From: Akkermansia muciniphila
Lineage (GTDB): Bacteria; Verrucomicrobiota; Verrucomicrobiia; Limisphaerales; SXTU01
Assembly: GCA_945874145.1 (NCBI GenBank)
Contig: CAMCFN010000019.1
Span: 1 to 64,000, forward strand
DNA: 64,000 nucleotides
Direction: 5' to 3'
Part shown: in pieces, positions 1-10,297 of the stretch
Layout of the letters: each line of letters begins with the position of its first letter
How positions within the stretch are numbered: the stretch's first letter is position 1
Position numbers and translations under genes: made by a program
The notes under the pieces: model-generated
Told to the model about the DNA's origin: nothing
The model's input: the letters and a program-made list of their open reading frames with translations, nothing else
Databases searched by the model: none

Positions 1-141
1 ACCGGAGTATCCAAAAAGCCGCTCAAGACGAACGAATCCCTGCGCGCGCGGGTAGAACAGGACTTGGCCAACATCAGCAGGGATGCAATCCTCGTGGCCT
101 CCTTCTTTTTGGCCGAAACTGTAGTCTATACTACTGACTAG
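1..141 (+). CDS. C-terminal end of an unidentified protein (partial)
   Basis: The frame is open from the window edge to a TAG at 139-141, giving the last 46 residues of a possible protein. The translation is mixed-charge then hydrophobic (it ends LVASFFLAETVVYTTD) and resembles nothing I recognise. Its stop overlaps the stop of the convergent Calx-beta gene. The open frame is short enough to be chance, so this is a tentative call that needs the upstream sequence. Confidence 0.3.
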   Translation, partial: TGVSKKPLKTNESLRARVEQDLANISRDAILVASFFLAETVVYTTD

Positions 142-1898
142 GTAGTAAAGAGCGGGCTGGCGAAGGTGTCCACGATCGCGGGGTTCGTGTCATCGTCCAG
201 GATGATTCCGACCGCCGTAGGCGTGAGGAGCGTCGCCGCGTCCGAAGGGCTCGACAAGGTGACGGTGAACTCGCGGTTGCCCTGGCTGCTGGTGTTGCCG
301 TTGACGAGCACCTCGATCTCCTTCTCCGTCTCACCGGCGGCGAAGGTCAGCACGGCATTGGTCAGCAAGTTGCCGGTGAAATCGCCGGTGCCAGCGGGAG
401 TCGTCCCGCTTTGCGTGGCGCTGCCCGTCACCGCCCAGTTCACCGTGGTGATGCCGTTGATGAGCTGCGTGGCCTGGGCATTCCGTTGGACGGCGAACTT
501 GAACGGCTTCGATCCAGAGTTGCCTTCGCTTTGCGCGGCCAGTCGGGCGCTGATGGCCAGCGTGGTGTCATCGTCCAGAATCGTGCCTATGGCCGAGGCG
601 GTGCCCAAGGTGGCCCCGCCCGTCGGCCCCGAGAGCGTCACGCGGAATTCCTTGTTCGGCTCCGGCTCCACATCGCCCGCGACGTTGATGGTGATGACCT
701 TGCTGGTCTCCTGCGCCGCGAAGTCGAGCGTGCCCTGCGGATTCCCCTGCGGCACAAAGTCAGTGATGAACACGAAGGGAAAACCCACCGCACTGACGGC
801 CCAGTTCACCGACACGGCCAGCCCGAGGTTGCCCGTGCGGGTGACGGTGAAGGTGAACGGCGTGCTGCCGCTGTTGCCCTCGGCCTTGTGGGCGTCCGTG
901 GCGGCGATGGCCAGCACGGGGGATCCGTCGTCATTCTCAATCACGCCATAGACCTCCGAGAAGGTGCCGAGGGTGGCTCCGCTCGGGGCCGACAACGCGA
1001 CCCGGAAGCCTTCCGCCGTCTCAATGTCGAAATCCCCATTGGCCGTCACCGTGATCGTCTTGGAGCTCTCCGAGGCTGCGAAATTAACCGTGCCGCTGGG
1101 CAAGGTGCCCCCCGCGAAGTCCGCCGCCCCCGCCGCCGAGGGCGCGAACAACGTGACCCCGCTCACCGCCCAAGCCACCGAACTGGCCCCGCTCAGGGAA
1201 CCCGTGCGCGTAACGGTGAACGTGAAGTCCCGGTTCGCACCGCTGCCCTCGGCCAGCCGCACCGGGTCGTTGTTGCCATTGGGCGGAGTGAACGCGATCA
1301 CCGACGACAACAGGTCGGCGCTGTTGTCGCGGTTGACGATCACTTGAAATTTCGCTCCGGGAATCACCGTGCCCGTGGCGATTTCCCCACCGGTCTTGGC
1401 GTTGCCCAGGGTCCCCGAGCCGGAGGTCGTGCCGCCCGCGTAAGCCCAGTCAATCCCGTCACCTCGAATCCTCACCGCGCTCACGCCCCCGCCCAAGTTC
1501 AAGCCGCCGCTGGTGAAGTCGAGAAAGTAGGATTCAAACGGCGTTGAAACCGGAACGAAAACCCCGCCTTCCCTCCAAGCCCCACCGACACGGAGCGCCA
1601 CGCTGGCCAGCCGGTAGCTCTGGCCTTGGATGATCGTGTCGCCGCCAAACCCAGCCGACACCCGCAGCTTGATTCCGACAAAAGTCACCACTCCCGCCTG
1701 CCCGCCTCCGGTGAATTCTTGCAGACAGCCAGCGGAGCCGACGTTCGTGAAACCCGGGACGGCGGTCGAAAAGTTGTTCACGATGGCCGCATCGGCGCGC
1801 ACCCAGTTCGCCCACAGGCAGACGAGCCAGCAGAGGCTGAAGGTGCGGAGGCGGGGCGAGAGGAGGCATGAACGAGAGGGGCGAGGGCGGGAGTTCAT
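138..1898 (-). CDS. secreted protein with three Calx-beta repeats
   Basis: A 586-aa exported protein of unknown role, probably a surface or matrix protein. It starts with basic residues and a hydrophobic signal segment (LCWLVCLWANWV) ending near ADA. Residues about 40-200 form a beta-rich region that resembles the choice-of-anchor modules of PVC bacteria. Three Calx-beta repeats follow, at roughly 216-328, 331-443 and 446-580; each has a TVTRTG-like strand, a 'FAA.E..K.I' strand and a closing I..DD(D/G) calcium-type turn. The protein stops abruptly after the third repeat, with no sorting signal or C-terminal anchor, so it may be shortened. The ATG at 1898 was chosen because the longer frame lacks a signal peptide. 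Domain content is clear; function is not. Confidence 0.75.
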   Translation of the reverse strand: MNSRPRPSRSCLLSPRLRTFSLCWLVCLWANWVRADAAIVNNFSTAVPGFTNVGSAGCLQEFTGGGQAGVVTFVGIKLRVSAGFGGDTIIQGQSYRLASVALRVGGAWREGGVFVPVSTPFESYFLDFTSGGLNLGGGVSAVRIRGDGIDWAYAGGTTSGSGTLGNAKTGGEIATGTVIPGAKFQVIVNRDNSADLLSSVIAFTPPNGNNDPVRLAEGSGANRDFTFTVTRTGSLSGASSVAWAVSGVTLFAPSAAGAADFAGGTLPSGTVNFAASESSKTITVTANGDFDIETAEGFRVALSAPSGATLGTFSEVYGVIENDDGSPVLAIAATDAHKAEGNSGSTPFTFTVTRTGNLGLAVSVNWAVSAVGFPFVFITDFVPQGNPQGTLDFAAQETSKVITINVAGDVEPEPNKEFRVTLSGPTGGATLGTASAIGTILDDDTTLAISARLAAQSEGNSGSKPFKFAVQRNAQATQLINGITTVNWAVTGSATQSGTTPAGTGDFTGNLLTNAVLTFAAGETEKEIEVLVNGNTSSQGNREFTVTLSSPSDAATLLTPTAVGIILDDDTNPAIVDTFASPLFTT

Positions 1899-2127
1899 AG
1901 ATACTTGGTCTGGAAGCGTGCGCACCATGCCCGTTTTGGGGGAGATGTCACGCCTCAAACCGAGGCCGATGCGGGCGCACGCACAGCTCGAATCAGCAGT
2001 CCGCCGCGTTCCGCTAACTGGCCCATCGGGAGGAGTGTAAAGGCCTGCGTCCGCAATCAACCGGCATTGCCCATCGGCTGCGGCTGCGGGCATCCGCGCT
2101 CATTCGTTGGCAGCCGAGCGCGGACGC

Positions 2128-4020
<1,893 letters not shown>

Positions 4021-4109
4021 ATCGTGACGAACGCGCGGACCGAAAACAAGCGCTGCCAGGTGTGGAACGTGAGTTTGACAAAGCCCCTGCGCCGCCGGAC
4101 AAATAACCC

Positions 4110-4304
4110 ATGAGCGCCGCCGAAATCATCTCCCAAATCAAGCAGCTCCCCCCACGTCAGCGCCGCCGCGTGTTCGACGCCGTCGAGAAACTCAGCCAGG
4201 CAGAGGAGGACCGGATTGATAACGAGATTGCTGACCGCGCGCTGGCCGAGCCCGGACCGAACATCCCATTCGACGAATTCAAGCGCCGTATCGGCCTCGC
4301 ATGA
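4110..4304 (+). CDS. antitoxin of a type II toxin-antitoxin pair
   Basis: A 64-aa charged, helical protein that overlaps the downstream toxin start by four bases (ATGA), the usual arrangement for antitoxin-toxin operons. It has a basic segment (LPPRQRRRV) that could contact DNA and an acidic/amphipathic C-terminal tail (IPFDEFKRRIGL) typical of RelB-like antitoxins that wrap the toxin. The family is assigned by partner and size rather than by a diagnostic motif. A perfect TTGACA lies at 4075-4080, 18 nt before ACAAAT, which ends just upstream of the ATG; this may be its promoter. Confidence 0.75.
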   Translation: MSAAEIISQIKQLPPRQRRRVFDAVEKLSQAEEDRIDNEIADRALAEPGPNIPFDEFKRRIGLA

Positions 4305-4570
4305 CTCGGTATCGCCTCGAAGTTCGGCCCGCCGTCGAGCGCTGGTTTGGCAAGCTGCGCGACGCCCGGCTCAAGAAGCGGTTGACGGAAGCGATGGCCC
4401 GCCTGGCAGAGAACCCGCGTCCAGCCGGAGCTCTCAAGCTCCAAGGCGCGGACAACCGCTACCGCCTACGAGTCGGCGACTACCGCATCATCTACGAAAT
4501 CCACGACCGGATGCTCCTCGTTCTCATCGTGGATGTGGCGGACCGCAAAGACATCTACCGCCACAACTGA
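4301..4570 (+). CDS. RelE/ParE-family toxin
   Basis: An 89-aa small basic protein of the RelE/ParE fold. It shows the family's C-terminal signature: YRLRVGDYRIIYEI, then a hydrophobic strand (LLVLIVDV) and a terminal RKDIYR. The N-terminal helix pair (RPAVERWFGKL...LKKRLTEAMARLAENP) and the LKLQGADNRYR segment also fit. RelE-type toxins cleave mRNA at the ribosome and ParE types poison gyrase; the sequence alone does not separate them, although the GDYRIIYEI form is commoner in RelE-like members. Its ATG overlaps the antitoxin stop. The next gene starts 3 nt after its stop, so the TA pair is wedged directly upstream of the haem dehydrogenase. Confidence 0.88.
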   Translation: MTRYRLEVRPAVERWFGKLRDARLKKRLTEAMARLAENPRPAGALKLQGADNRYRLRVGDYRIIYEIHDRMLLVLIVDVADRKDIYRHN

Positions 4571-4572
4571 CC

Positions 4573-7500
4573 ATGCAGTTCAGAAGGCAGCCAGCGACGC
4601 CCCCGCCTACGTGTTACGCATTACGTTTTGCGCTCCGCTTCCTTGCCATCGCACTCACGCTCCTCACCCTCCCCTGCCCCGCCCAGCACGCCACCAACGC
4701 CGCCGCCGAGGCGAAGTTGAAGCAGCTCCAAGTCGCCCCCGGCCTGAAGGTCGAACTCGTCGCTGCCGAGCCGCTGCTGCAAAACCCCGTGGCCTTCAGT
4801 GTGGATGAACGCGGGCGGTTCTTCATCGCCGAGACCCATCGCTGGAAATCCGCCGTCTTCGACATCACGCAGCGCGTGCCGTGGCTGCTCGACGATCTGA
4901 GCTGCCGCACCGTGGCCGACCGCGAGGCGTTGCTACGCCGCCATTTTCCCGGAACGAACTTCGCCACGCTCACGAACCACTCCGAACTCATCCGCCTCGT
5001 CGAGGACACCAACGGTGACGGCCGCGCCGACAAATCCACCATCATCGCCTCGGGCTTCAACCAACCCACCGCCGGACCCGCTGCCGGAATCCTCGCGCGG
5101 AAGAACGAACTCTGGTTCACCTCCATCCCCGGTTTCTACCACCTGACCAACCGCAGCGCGCTCAAGCCACCCTCCGCTACTAATCACTACTCACTAATCA
5201 CTTCCCACTCCCACTTCGGCGTCCACATCTCCGTCTCCGGCCACGACCTTCACGGCCTCACCTTCGGTCCCGACGGACGCCTCTATTTCAGCCTCGGCGA
5301 CCGCGGCTTCGAGCTGCGGCCCGGCATGAAGCACCCCGGCTTCAGCGCGGATTACCTCCGCCGCATCGCGCCCGACACCGGCGCGGTCTTCCGGTGCCAG
5401 CCGGATGGTTCGGAGCTGGAAGTCTTTTGCATCGGCCTGCGCAACCCGCAGGGCCTCGCCTTCGACGCGCTCGGCAATCTCTTCACCGTGGACAACGACA
5501 CCGCCGGCCCCGACAAGGCCCGCCTGCTCCACCTCGTCGAGGGCGGCGACTACGGCTGGCGCATCAGCTACCAGCACATGAAGAACTTCGGCCCGTGGGT
5601 GACCGAGGAGCTGTGGCGCGGCGGCGCGGGCGACATCCTCCCGTGGAGCGGCGAGGTCGCCCAAGGCCCCGCCGGCCTCGCCTTCTATCCCGGCACCGGC
5701 CTGCCCGACCGCTACGCGAACCACTTTTTCATCTGCGACTTCCCCGGCGGCATCTGGAGCTTCAACCTCAAGCCGCGCGGCGCGAGCTTCGAGCTGGCCG
5801 CCCGCGAGAAATTCGTCTGGAACCTCCTGCCCACGCACGCCGCCTTCGGCCCCGACGGCGCGCTCTACGTGAGCGACTGGGTGGAAGGCTGGGGCCAGCC
5901 AGAGAAGGGTCGCATCTACCGCGTGAGCGACCCGGCACAAGCGGGCAACGGGAAACGCAGCGCGGCGAACGAAGCGTTAGCAGAAATTCGCGGGCTGATG
6001 GCTGGGATGGATGTGGTGAACAGTAATGGCGGCAAAGCCTCTGAGGACCTGCGCGAGCGAAGGATTTCAATCGCAGGGCGCATCGCTATCGCAGACGAAG
6101 GATATGGTTTCCTAGCGAAGACTGCTGCGAAGCTGACCAGTTTGCTCGAACATCCCGACCAGCGTGTTCGCGAAGAGGCAGGACATTCTCTGGCTCTACT
6201 TGGACTTCCCAAGGGAGGAAGCATTAACGCCCGTTCGTGGCGCGTCGAGTTGGACACAAAGACTCCATTGTCTCCCATCGGGGAATACCACCGTGCGAGA
6301 GTGATGCTGTCGGACATTGCACGGTTCAGCCCTCGGGTGCGGCAGTTCATCACTGGAGGCATCGCAGGGGCGATGCGAAATGCGAAACAAAGGCTGCAAA
6401 CTTTGCTCGCGTCCACCAATGGCTTGGTCCAGTTCGCCGCACTTCCACTTGCGGCTGAGTTTGGTTTGGAGGCCGAGATTCATCAATGCCTCCACGATGG
6501 AACTGCAAACGTCTCTGCGCGAGCCGCTATGGCGCTCGGCTCACTTGGGAAGCGGGAATCCACGCTGCCGCGCCTAATTGAGTTTCTGACAATCAACGCC
6601 GACTCCGACCGCTACCTCACCCACGCCGGCATGATGGCCTTGCTCGGCATTGGTGACTTCGACGCCATCCAGCGCGCCGCGCGGGACGAGTCGCCTGCCG
6701 TGCGCCGGGCTGCGCTGCTGTGCATGCAACGGTTGCTGCGCCCGGAAATTGCCCAGTTCCTCCGCGACCCCGACCCGCGCCTCGTCCTCGAAGCCGCCCG
6801 CGCCATCAACGACGCCGGCATCGAACACGCCTACCCCGCCCTCGCCGCGCTCCTGCCGTCCGGTAGGGACGCGCTGCCGCGCGTCCTCCCCGTCGCTCCC
6901 GACGCCCAAGGCCGACCAGCAGGTCGGCCCTACCACGAATCGCTGCTGCTGCGCGTGCTGAACGCCCACTACCGCCTCGGCCACGAGACCAACGCGCAGG
7001 CACTCGCCGCTTTCGCCGCGAGCACGAACGCTTCCGACGCCCTCCGCGCCGAGAGCCTTTTCCTCCTCAGCGCCTGGGAAATCCAGCCCGCCACGCCCGG
7101 CAACGTCCCGGTGAAAATCGCCCGCGTGGACGGCCACGGCTCCACGCCGCTCGTGAACCCGGAGAACTGGCCCGGCTGGTTCGACCGCGTCTGCGGCCTC
7201 TGGCGTCCCCTCCCGCCGCGCCCCGCCATCGCCGCCCGCGACGCGCTGCGCCCGCACTTGGCCAGCCTGCTTCGCACGACCGGCAACAACACACTCCTGT
7301 CCGCCATCGCCGCCGTCGAGAAGCTCGCCCTTTCCGAAGCCGCCCCGCAACTCGCCGCGTTGCTCAAAGACACAACGCAGCCCGCGCCCGTCCGTGTCGC
7401 GAGTCTCCGCACCCTCGGCGATTCCGCATTCCGCATTCTGCATTCCGCACTTCTCTCCACCTCCGTCACGCTCGCGCTCTCGGACACAAACTCCCTCGTC

Positions 7501-8247
7501 CGCCGCGAAGCTGTGAAACTGGCCGCCGCTGGCAACCCCACCACCGCCGTCCCGCTCTTGGAGCGCATCCTGACGACGGAGAAAGACACGCGTCTCGGCC
7601 AAGCCGCGCTCACCGCACTCGGTGACTTGCCCGGCCCCGCCGCCGACGCCGTGCTCGCTCAGCAACTCACTTTGCTCTCCGACAAGACCCTTTCACCCGA
7701 GCTGCAACTCGAACTTCTCGAAGCCGCCGCGAAGCGTCCATCGCCTGCCGTCACTTCAACCCTTCAACGTTTCAACTCTTCACTCTCCAAAGACGACGCT
7801 CTCGCCCCCTTCCGCGCCACACTCGCCGGCGGCGACGCCACCGAAGGCAAACGCCTCTTCAACGAGCACCCCGGCGCGCAATGCCTCCGCTGTCACGCTG
7901 TTCGCGGCGCGGGCGGCATCGTCGGCCCGGACCTCGCGGGCATCGGCAAGCGGCTCACCCGCGAGCAGTTGTTGGAGAGCATCGTCTTTCCGAACCAGAC
8001 CATCGCCGTCGGCTTCGAAAACGCGACACTTGTGCTGAAGGGCGGCGCGAACCACAACGGGCTCGTGAAGTCGGAGACGGCAACCGAGCTGATCTTGGAC
8101 TCACCCGAAGACGGGAAGCTCACGCTCAAGAAGTCCGCCATCGAGAAACGCATCCGTGGCCTTTCTGCGATGCCCGAAGGCATGGACAAGCTGATGACCC
8201 GTCGCGAACTGCGGGACTTGGTGGAGTATCTGGCGGGGTTGAAGTGA
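4573..8247 (+). CDS. PVC-type dehydrogenase: sugar-dehydrogenase-like propeller, HEAT repeats, C-terminal cytochrome c
   Basis: A 1224-aa exported protein of the planctomycete/verrucomicrobial membrane-bound dehydrogenase class. After a signal peptide (about 1-40), residues 45-450 form a sorbosone/glucose-dehydrogenase-like beta-propeller (GLKVELVAAEPLLQNPVAF, EDTNGDGRADK, LRNPQGLAFD, VSDWVEGWG). Residues about 490-1080 are alpha-helical repeats of HEAT type. The C-terminus carries one haem c site, C1104-L-R-C-H1108, followed by the GGIVGPDLAGIG segment usual for these domains. The likely role is periplasmic oxidation of a sugar or alcohol with electrons passed to haem. The ATG at 4573, just after the toxin stop, replaces a longer upstream frame. 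The gene contains several in-frame short repeats and one palindromic element, annotated separately; they fall in linkers and between HEAT helices. Confidence 0.88.
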   Translation: MQFRRQPATPPPTCYALRFALRFLAIALTLLTLPCPAQHATNAAAEAKLKQLQVAPGLKVELVAAEPLLQNPVAFSVDERGRFFIAETHRWKSAVFDITQRVPWLLDDLSCRTVADREALLRRHFPGTNFATLTNHSELIRLVEDTNGDGRADKSTIIASGFNQPTAGPAAGILARKNELWFTSIPGFYHLTNRSALKPPSATNHYSLITSHSHFGVHISVSGHDLHGLTFGPDGRLYFSLGDRGFELRPGMKHPGFSADYLRRIAPDTGAVFRCQPDGSELEVFCIGLRNPQGLAFDALGNLFTVDNDTAGPDKARLLHLVEGGDYGWRISYQHMKNFGPWVTEELWRGGAGDILPWSGEVAQGPAGLAFYPGTGLPDRYANHFFICDFPGGIWSFNLKPRGASFELAAREKFVWNLLPTHAAFGPDGALYVSDWVEGWGQPEKGRIYRVSDPAQAGNGKRSAANEALAEIRGLMAGMDVVNSNGGKASEDLRERRISIAGRIAIADEGYGFLAKTAAKLTSLLEHPDQRVREEAGHSLALLGLPKGGSINARSWRVELDTKTPLSPIGEYHRARVMLSDIARFSPRVRQFITGGIAGAMRNAKQRLQTLLASTNGLVQFAALPLAAEFGLEAEIHQCLHDGTANVSARAAMALGSLGKRESTLPRLIEFLTINADSDRYLTHAGMMALLGIGDFDAIQRAARDESPAVRRAALLCMQRLLRPEIAQFLRDPDPRLVLEAARAINDAGIEHAYPALAALLPSGRDALPRVLPVAPDAQGRPAGRPYHESLLLRVLNAHYRLGHETNAQALAAFAASTNASDALRAESLFLLSAWEIQPATPGNVPVKIARVDGHGSTPLVNPENWPGWFDRVCGLWRPLPPRPAIAARDALRPHLASLLRTTGNNTLLSAIAAVEKLALSEAAPQLAALLKDTTQPAPVRVASLRTLGDSAFRILHSALLSTSVTLALSDTNSLVRREAVKLAAAGNPTTAVPLLERILTTEKDTRLGQAALTALGDLPGPAADAVLAQQLTLLSDKTLSPELQLELLEAAAKRPSPAVTSTLQRFNSSLSKDDALAPFRATLAGGDATEGKRLFNEHPGAQCLRCHAVRGAGGIVGPDLAGIGKRLTREQLLESIVFPNQTIAVGFENATLVLKGGANHNGLVKSETATELILDSPEDGKLTLKKSAIEKRIRGLSAMPEGMDKLMTRRELRDLVEYLAGLK
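4614..4632. repeat. degenerate heptamer run in the dehydrogenase signal-peptide region
   Basis: TTACGCA is followed directly by TTACGTT and TTGCG. It is translated as part of the signal-peptide region (YALRFALRF). This is a weaker member of the period-7 repeat class seen better at 5180, 7421, 24773 and 39475. Confidence 0.4.
5173..5213. repeat. in-frame heptamer tandem repeat
   Basis: Consecutive 7-mers TCCGCTA, CTAATCA, CTACTCA, CTAATCA and CTTCCCA run in perfect phase from 5173 to 5207, then decay into CTCCCA. They encode a Ser/Thr/His/Leu-rich linker (SATNHYSLITSHSHF) inside the dehydrogenase propeller that looks foreign to the family. Confidence 0.75.
6862..6934. repeat. compound REP-like palindrome inside the dehydrogenase
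   Basis: Outer arms GGTAGGG (6862-6868) and CCCTACC (6928-6934) enclose two perfect hairpins: GACGCGC/GCGCGTC (6868-6885, loop TGCC) and GGCCGACC/GGTCGGCC (6910-6929, loop AGCA). The whole unit is translated in frame between HEAT helices. The same layout (outer GTAG/CTAC arms with inner GC hairpins) recurs between genes at 15.6-15.8 kb. Confidence 0.75.
7421..7448. repeat. in-frame heptamer tandem repeat
   Basis: Four perfect-phase 7-mers: ATTCCGC, ATTCCGC, ATTCTGC, ATTCCGC. They are translated as FRILHSAL between two HEAT helices of the dehydrogenase. Confidence 0.75.
7754..7785. repeat. in-frame octamer tandem repeat
   Basis: Four 8-mers in phase: CTTCAACC, CTTCAACG, TTTCAACT, CTTCACTC. 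They encode STLQRFNSSL, just before the cytochrome c domain of the dehydrogenase. Same style as the heptamer runs but with period 8. Confidence 0.6.
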
Positions 8248-8305
8248 CACGAAACTGGGACGCTGCCGGACTTCGCCCCCCGCTTTACGCACCACCCACC
8301 CGCTA

Positions 8306-8755
8306 CTACCAGTGGCGTCGCCAGCGACCCCACAGCCAAATCGCAGCCAAGCCCAGCGCCGCCCCGGCCGCGTCCAGCGCCACATCGGCCACGGCCCCTT
8401 GCCGGGTGGCGGTGAAGGTCTGGTGCCATTCATCGGTGACGGCAAAGAGCGTAGCGGTGCCAAAGGCAAAAACAGCGTCCGCCCGGCTCCATTGGTTTGC
8501 GGGCGCAGCGTATTGCCGCCGACGAGCGCGCCAGACAAGGCCTGCGAGCAAGGCGTAGCCCGCGGCGTGGCCGGTCTTGCGCACGCAAAACTGCACCGTC
8601 TGCAAAGTGGAAGCTGGGAGATCCGGCGCAAGCCAGCGCAGCAAGGGGAGCAGGAAGCGGGAGGTGCGCCGGCTGGAACCCAGCTCGGTCGAGGCGGAGA
8701 AAAGCACTGCCAGCCAGAGCATTACTGGCAACCAAGCCTGAAGTCGTCTGCTCAC
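8306..8755 (-). CDS. VanZ-like membrane protein
   Basis: A 149-aa integral membrane protein with about four hydrophobic segments. The family signature is visible: LPVMLWLAVLFSAS near the N-terminus, VRKTGHAAGYALLAGLV in the middle and VTDEWHQTFTATRQGAVADVALDAAGA near the C-terminus (conserved DE.HQ.F...R....DV..D..G). VanZ confers low-level teicoplanin resistance in the enterococcal cluster, but most bacterial homologues have no known resistance role. The start is GTG at 8755, 16 nt after the stop of the TPR gene upstream on the same strand, so the two are probably co-transcribed. Confidence 0.85.
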   Translation of the reverse strand: MSRRLQAWLPVMLWLAVLFSASTELGSSRRTSRFLLPLLRWLAPDLPASTLQTVQFCVRKTGHAAGYALLAGLVWRARRRQYAAPANQWSRADAVFAFGTATLFAVTDEWHQTFTATRQGAVADVALDAAGAALGLAAIWLWGRWRRHW

Positions 8756-8771
8756 CGGAAAGGGCCGGGCT

Positions 8772-10172
8772 TCAGCCGCCTTGGCTGGCGTAATACGCGT
8801 CCACGCGAGCGGCCACGTCGCTGTAAGAGATGTCCACCTCGTAGATTTGCTTGAAGTGGTCCATGGCTTCCTCCTTCTTGCCCATTTTCTCCAGCACGCA
8901 GCCGTAGGTGTAGAGCAGTTCCTTGCGTTCCTCGTCGAAGCCGACTTTTTCCTTGAGCACGGTTTGCAGCTTGCGGGCGGCCATGTCGTTCATGTTCCGC
9001 GCAGCGAAGCAGCGGGCGCTGTAAAGCATGGCCTGGAGGCGCTTGTTGGGGTTACTCTCCGCCTTCTGGAATTCAGGGATGGCCTCGCCAATGCGGCCGC
9101 GGTTGAAGTAGAGGACGCCAAGATCGAAGCGATTGGCGAGGTCGGTGGGGTATTTGTCAACACGGGTGCGGCAGTCATCGAGGATGTAGTTGTCCCGCTC
9201 CTCGACCAAGGCCGCACGCTGCTGATCAAAATCAACCGCCGCAGGATCGAGCTGCTCAATGACTTGGTTGTAGCGCTTGACCACGGTGTCAAAGCGTTCG
9301 CGTTCGAGGGCGGCATCCATTGCGCCGGGCACGGCCTCGATGCGGTTGTAGAACTCCAGCGCACGGTAGTGGTCCTTCTGCTGGTTGCACAGGTCCACGA
9401 TGCTTTTCAGCAGCTTGAGGTTCTCGGGTTCGGCGACGAGGCGGGACTCGTATTCCTCGATCAGGCTCTTGGTCTGCACCACATCCTTGGTGATGCGGGA
9501 CTCCTGTTCCAGGCGTTTGGCCTCACCCGCGTCCTTGAGGGCGGAACGGAAGGTTCCCGTGCCCGCCGCCATCTGCTCATAGCCGCTGGAACTGAGCGTG
9601 CGGTTGGCCGAAGCGTTTTTCATCTTCATGCCCAGCTCGGGATCGTTTGGATGATGCTTCATGAGCGACTCAAACACGGCCTCCGCTTTTTCATTTTGGC
9701 CAATGGCCGTGTAGGCCGCCGCCAACCGAAGCGAAAGACTCTTGTCTGCCGGCGCTTCCTGCCGCATCGCGACCAACGATAAGAGCGCGGTGCGGGGCAG
9801 TTCCGCCGCCATGGCGGCCTGGGTGAACAGATCGTGCGCCATGTTGTTGCGCGGGTCGCCGGCGATGACCTGCTCCGTCAAGGCGAGGGCTTCGAGCGGC
9901 TGGCTTTCGATCATGAACTTGGCCTTGGCAAGCGTGGGGCCGCTGCCGGCGCTGCTGACGATGCGTTTGAACAGCCCGGTGCTGGCCCCGGCCTTCTTCT
10001 GGCCGGCCTTCCGCAACGCGTCCCGGCAGGCGAGGAAGCCTGGTTCACTCTTGAGGATCGTGAGGAGCAGCTCGATGGCGTAGTCGAGGTTGTTGCGCTC
10101 AATGGCGGTCAGGCCTTTCTCATACTGGTCCCGCAGGGGCTTGGGGATCTCGCTCAGACTCTTCTCAGGCAT
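8772..10172 (-). CDS. tetratricopeptide-repeat protein
   Basis: A 466-aa soluble protein with no signal peptide, built mostly of TPR-like helical pairs. Clear ones are near residues 20-50 (AIERNNLDYAIELLLTILKSEPG), 145-180 (AAAYTAIGQNEKAEAVFESLMKHHPND), 345-375 (GVLYFNRGRIGEAIPEFQKAE) and 415-445 (GCVLEKMGKKEEAMDHFKQIYEVD). The middle (about 195-330) is charged and helical and could be coiled coil. It probably acts as a scaffold; no catalytic motif is seen. A TAGCCT hexamer ends 6 nt before the ATG, suggesting leaderless transcription, with VanZ downstream in the same unit. Confidence 0.8.
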   Translation of the reverse strand: MPEKSLSEIPKPLRDQYEKGLTAIERNNLDYAIELLLTILKSEPGFLACRDALRKAGQKKAGASTGLFKRIVSSAGSGPTLAKAKFMIESQPLEALALTEQVIAGDPRNNMAHDLFTQAAMAAELPRTALLSLVAMRQEAPADKSLSLRLAAAYTAIGQNEKAEAVFESLMKHHPNDPELGMKMKNASANRTLSSSGYEQMAAGTGTFRSALKDAGEAKRLEQESRITKDVVQTKSLIEEYESRLVAEPENLKLLKSIVDLCNQQKDHYRALEFYNRIEAVPGAMDAALERERFDTVVKRYNQVIEQLDPAAVDFDQQRAALVEERDNYILDDCRTRVDKYPTDLANRFDLGVLYFNRGRIGEAIPEFQKAESNPNKRLQAMLYSARCFAARNMNDMAARKLQTVLKEKVGFDEERKELLYTYGCVLEKMGKKEEAMDHFKQIYEVDISYSDVAARVDAYYASQGG

Positions 10173-10178
10173 TGCGCA

Positions 10179-10184
10179 AGGCTA
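10179..10184 (-). promoter_or_regulatory. candidate -10 element of the TPR gene (leaderless)
   Basis: On the minus strand this reads TAGCCT and ends 6 nt before the ATG at 10172. It matches the TAnnnT pattern found at the same distance before six other genes. No convincing -35 was seen. Confidence 0.4.
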
Positions 10185-10297
10185 TGGACGGGCTCCGAAA
10201 AAATCCACGCGAAATCTATGCGGACACAAGTGCGCGCGGCTCAGGGGAGATTCCGCTTGCACCACGCGGGAAAAAGTCTTCAATACGCCCCGTTCGA

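Noticed and set aside
4216-4572. N-terminal extension of the haem dehydrogenase over the toxin genes
   Set aside because: The frame overlaps the toxin-antitoxin pair out of frame and lacks a signal peptide; the ATG at 4573 directly precedes a good one.
5173-5213. CRISPR-like array
   Set aside because: The repeat units are 7 nt, contiguous and without spacers, and lie inside a coding sequence; no cas gene is present.
5194-5940. 248-codon minus-strand frame
   Set aside because: Antisense of the haem dehydrogenase; composition and lack of motifs show it is a shadow.
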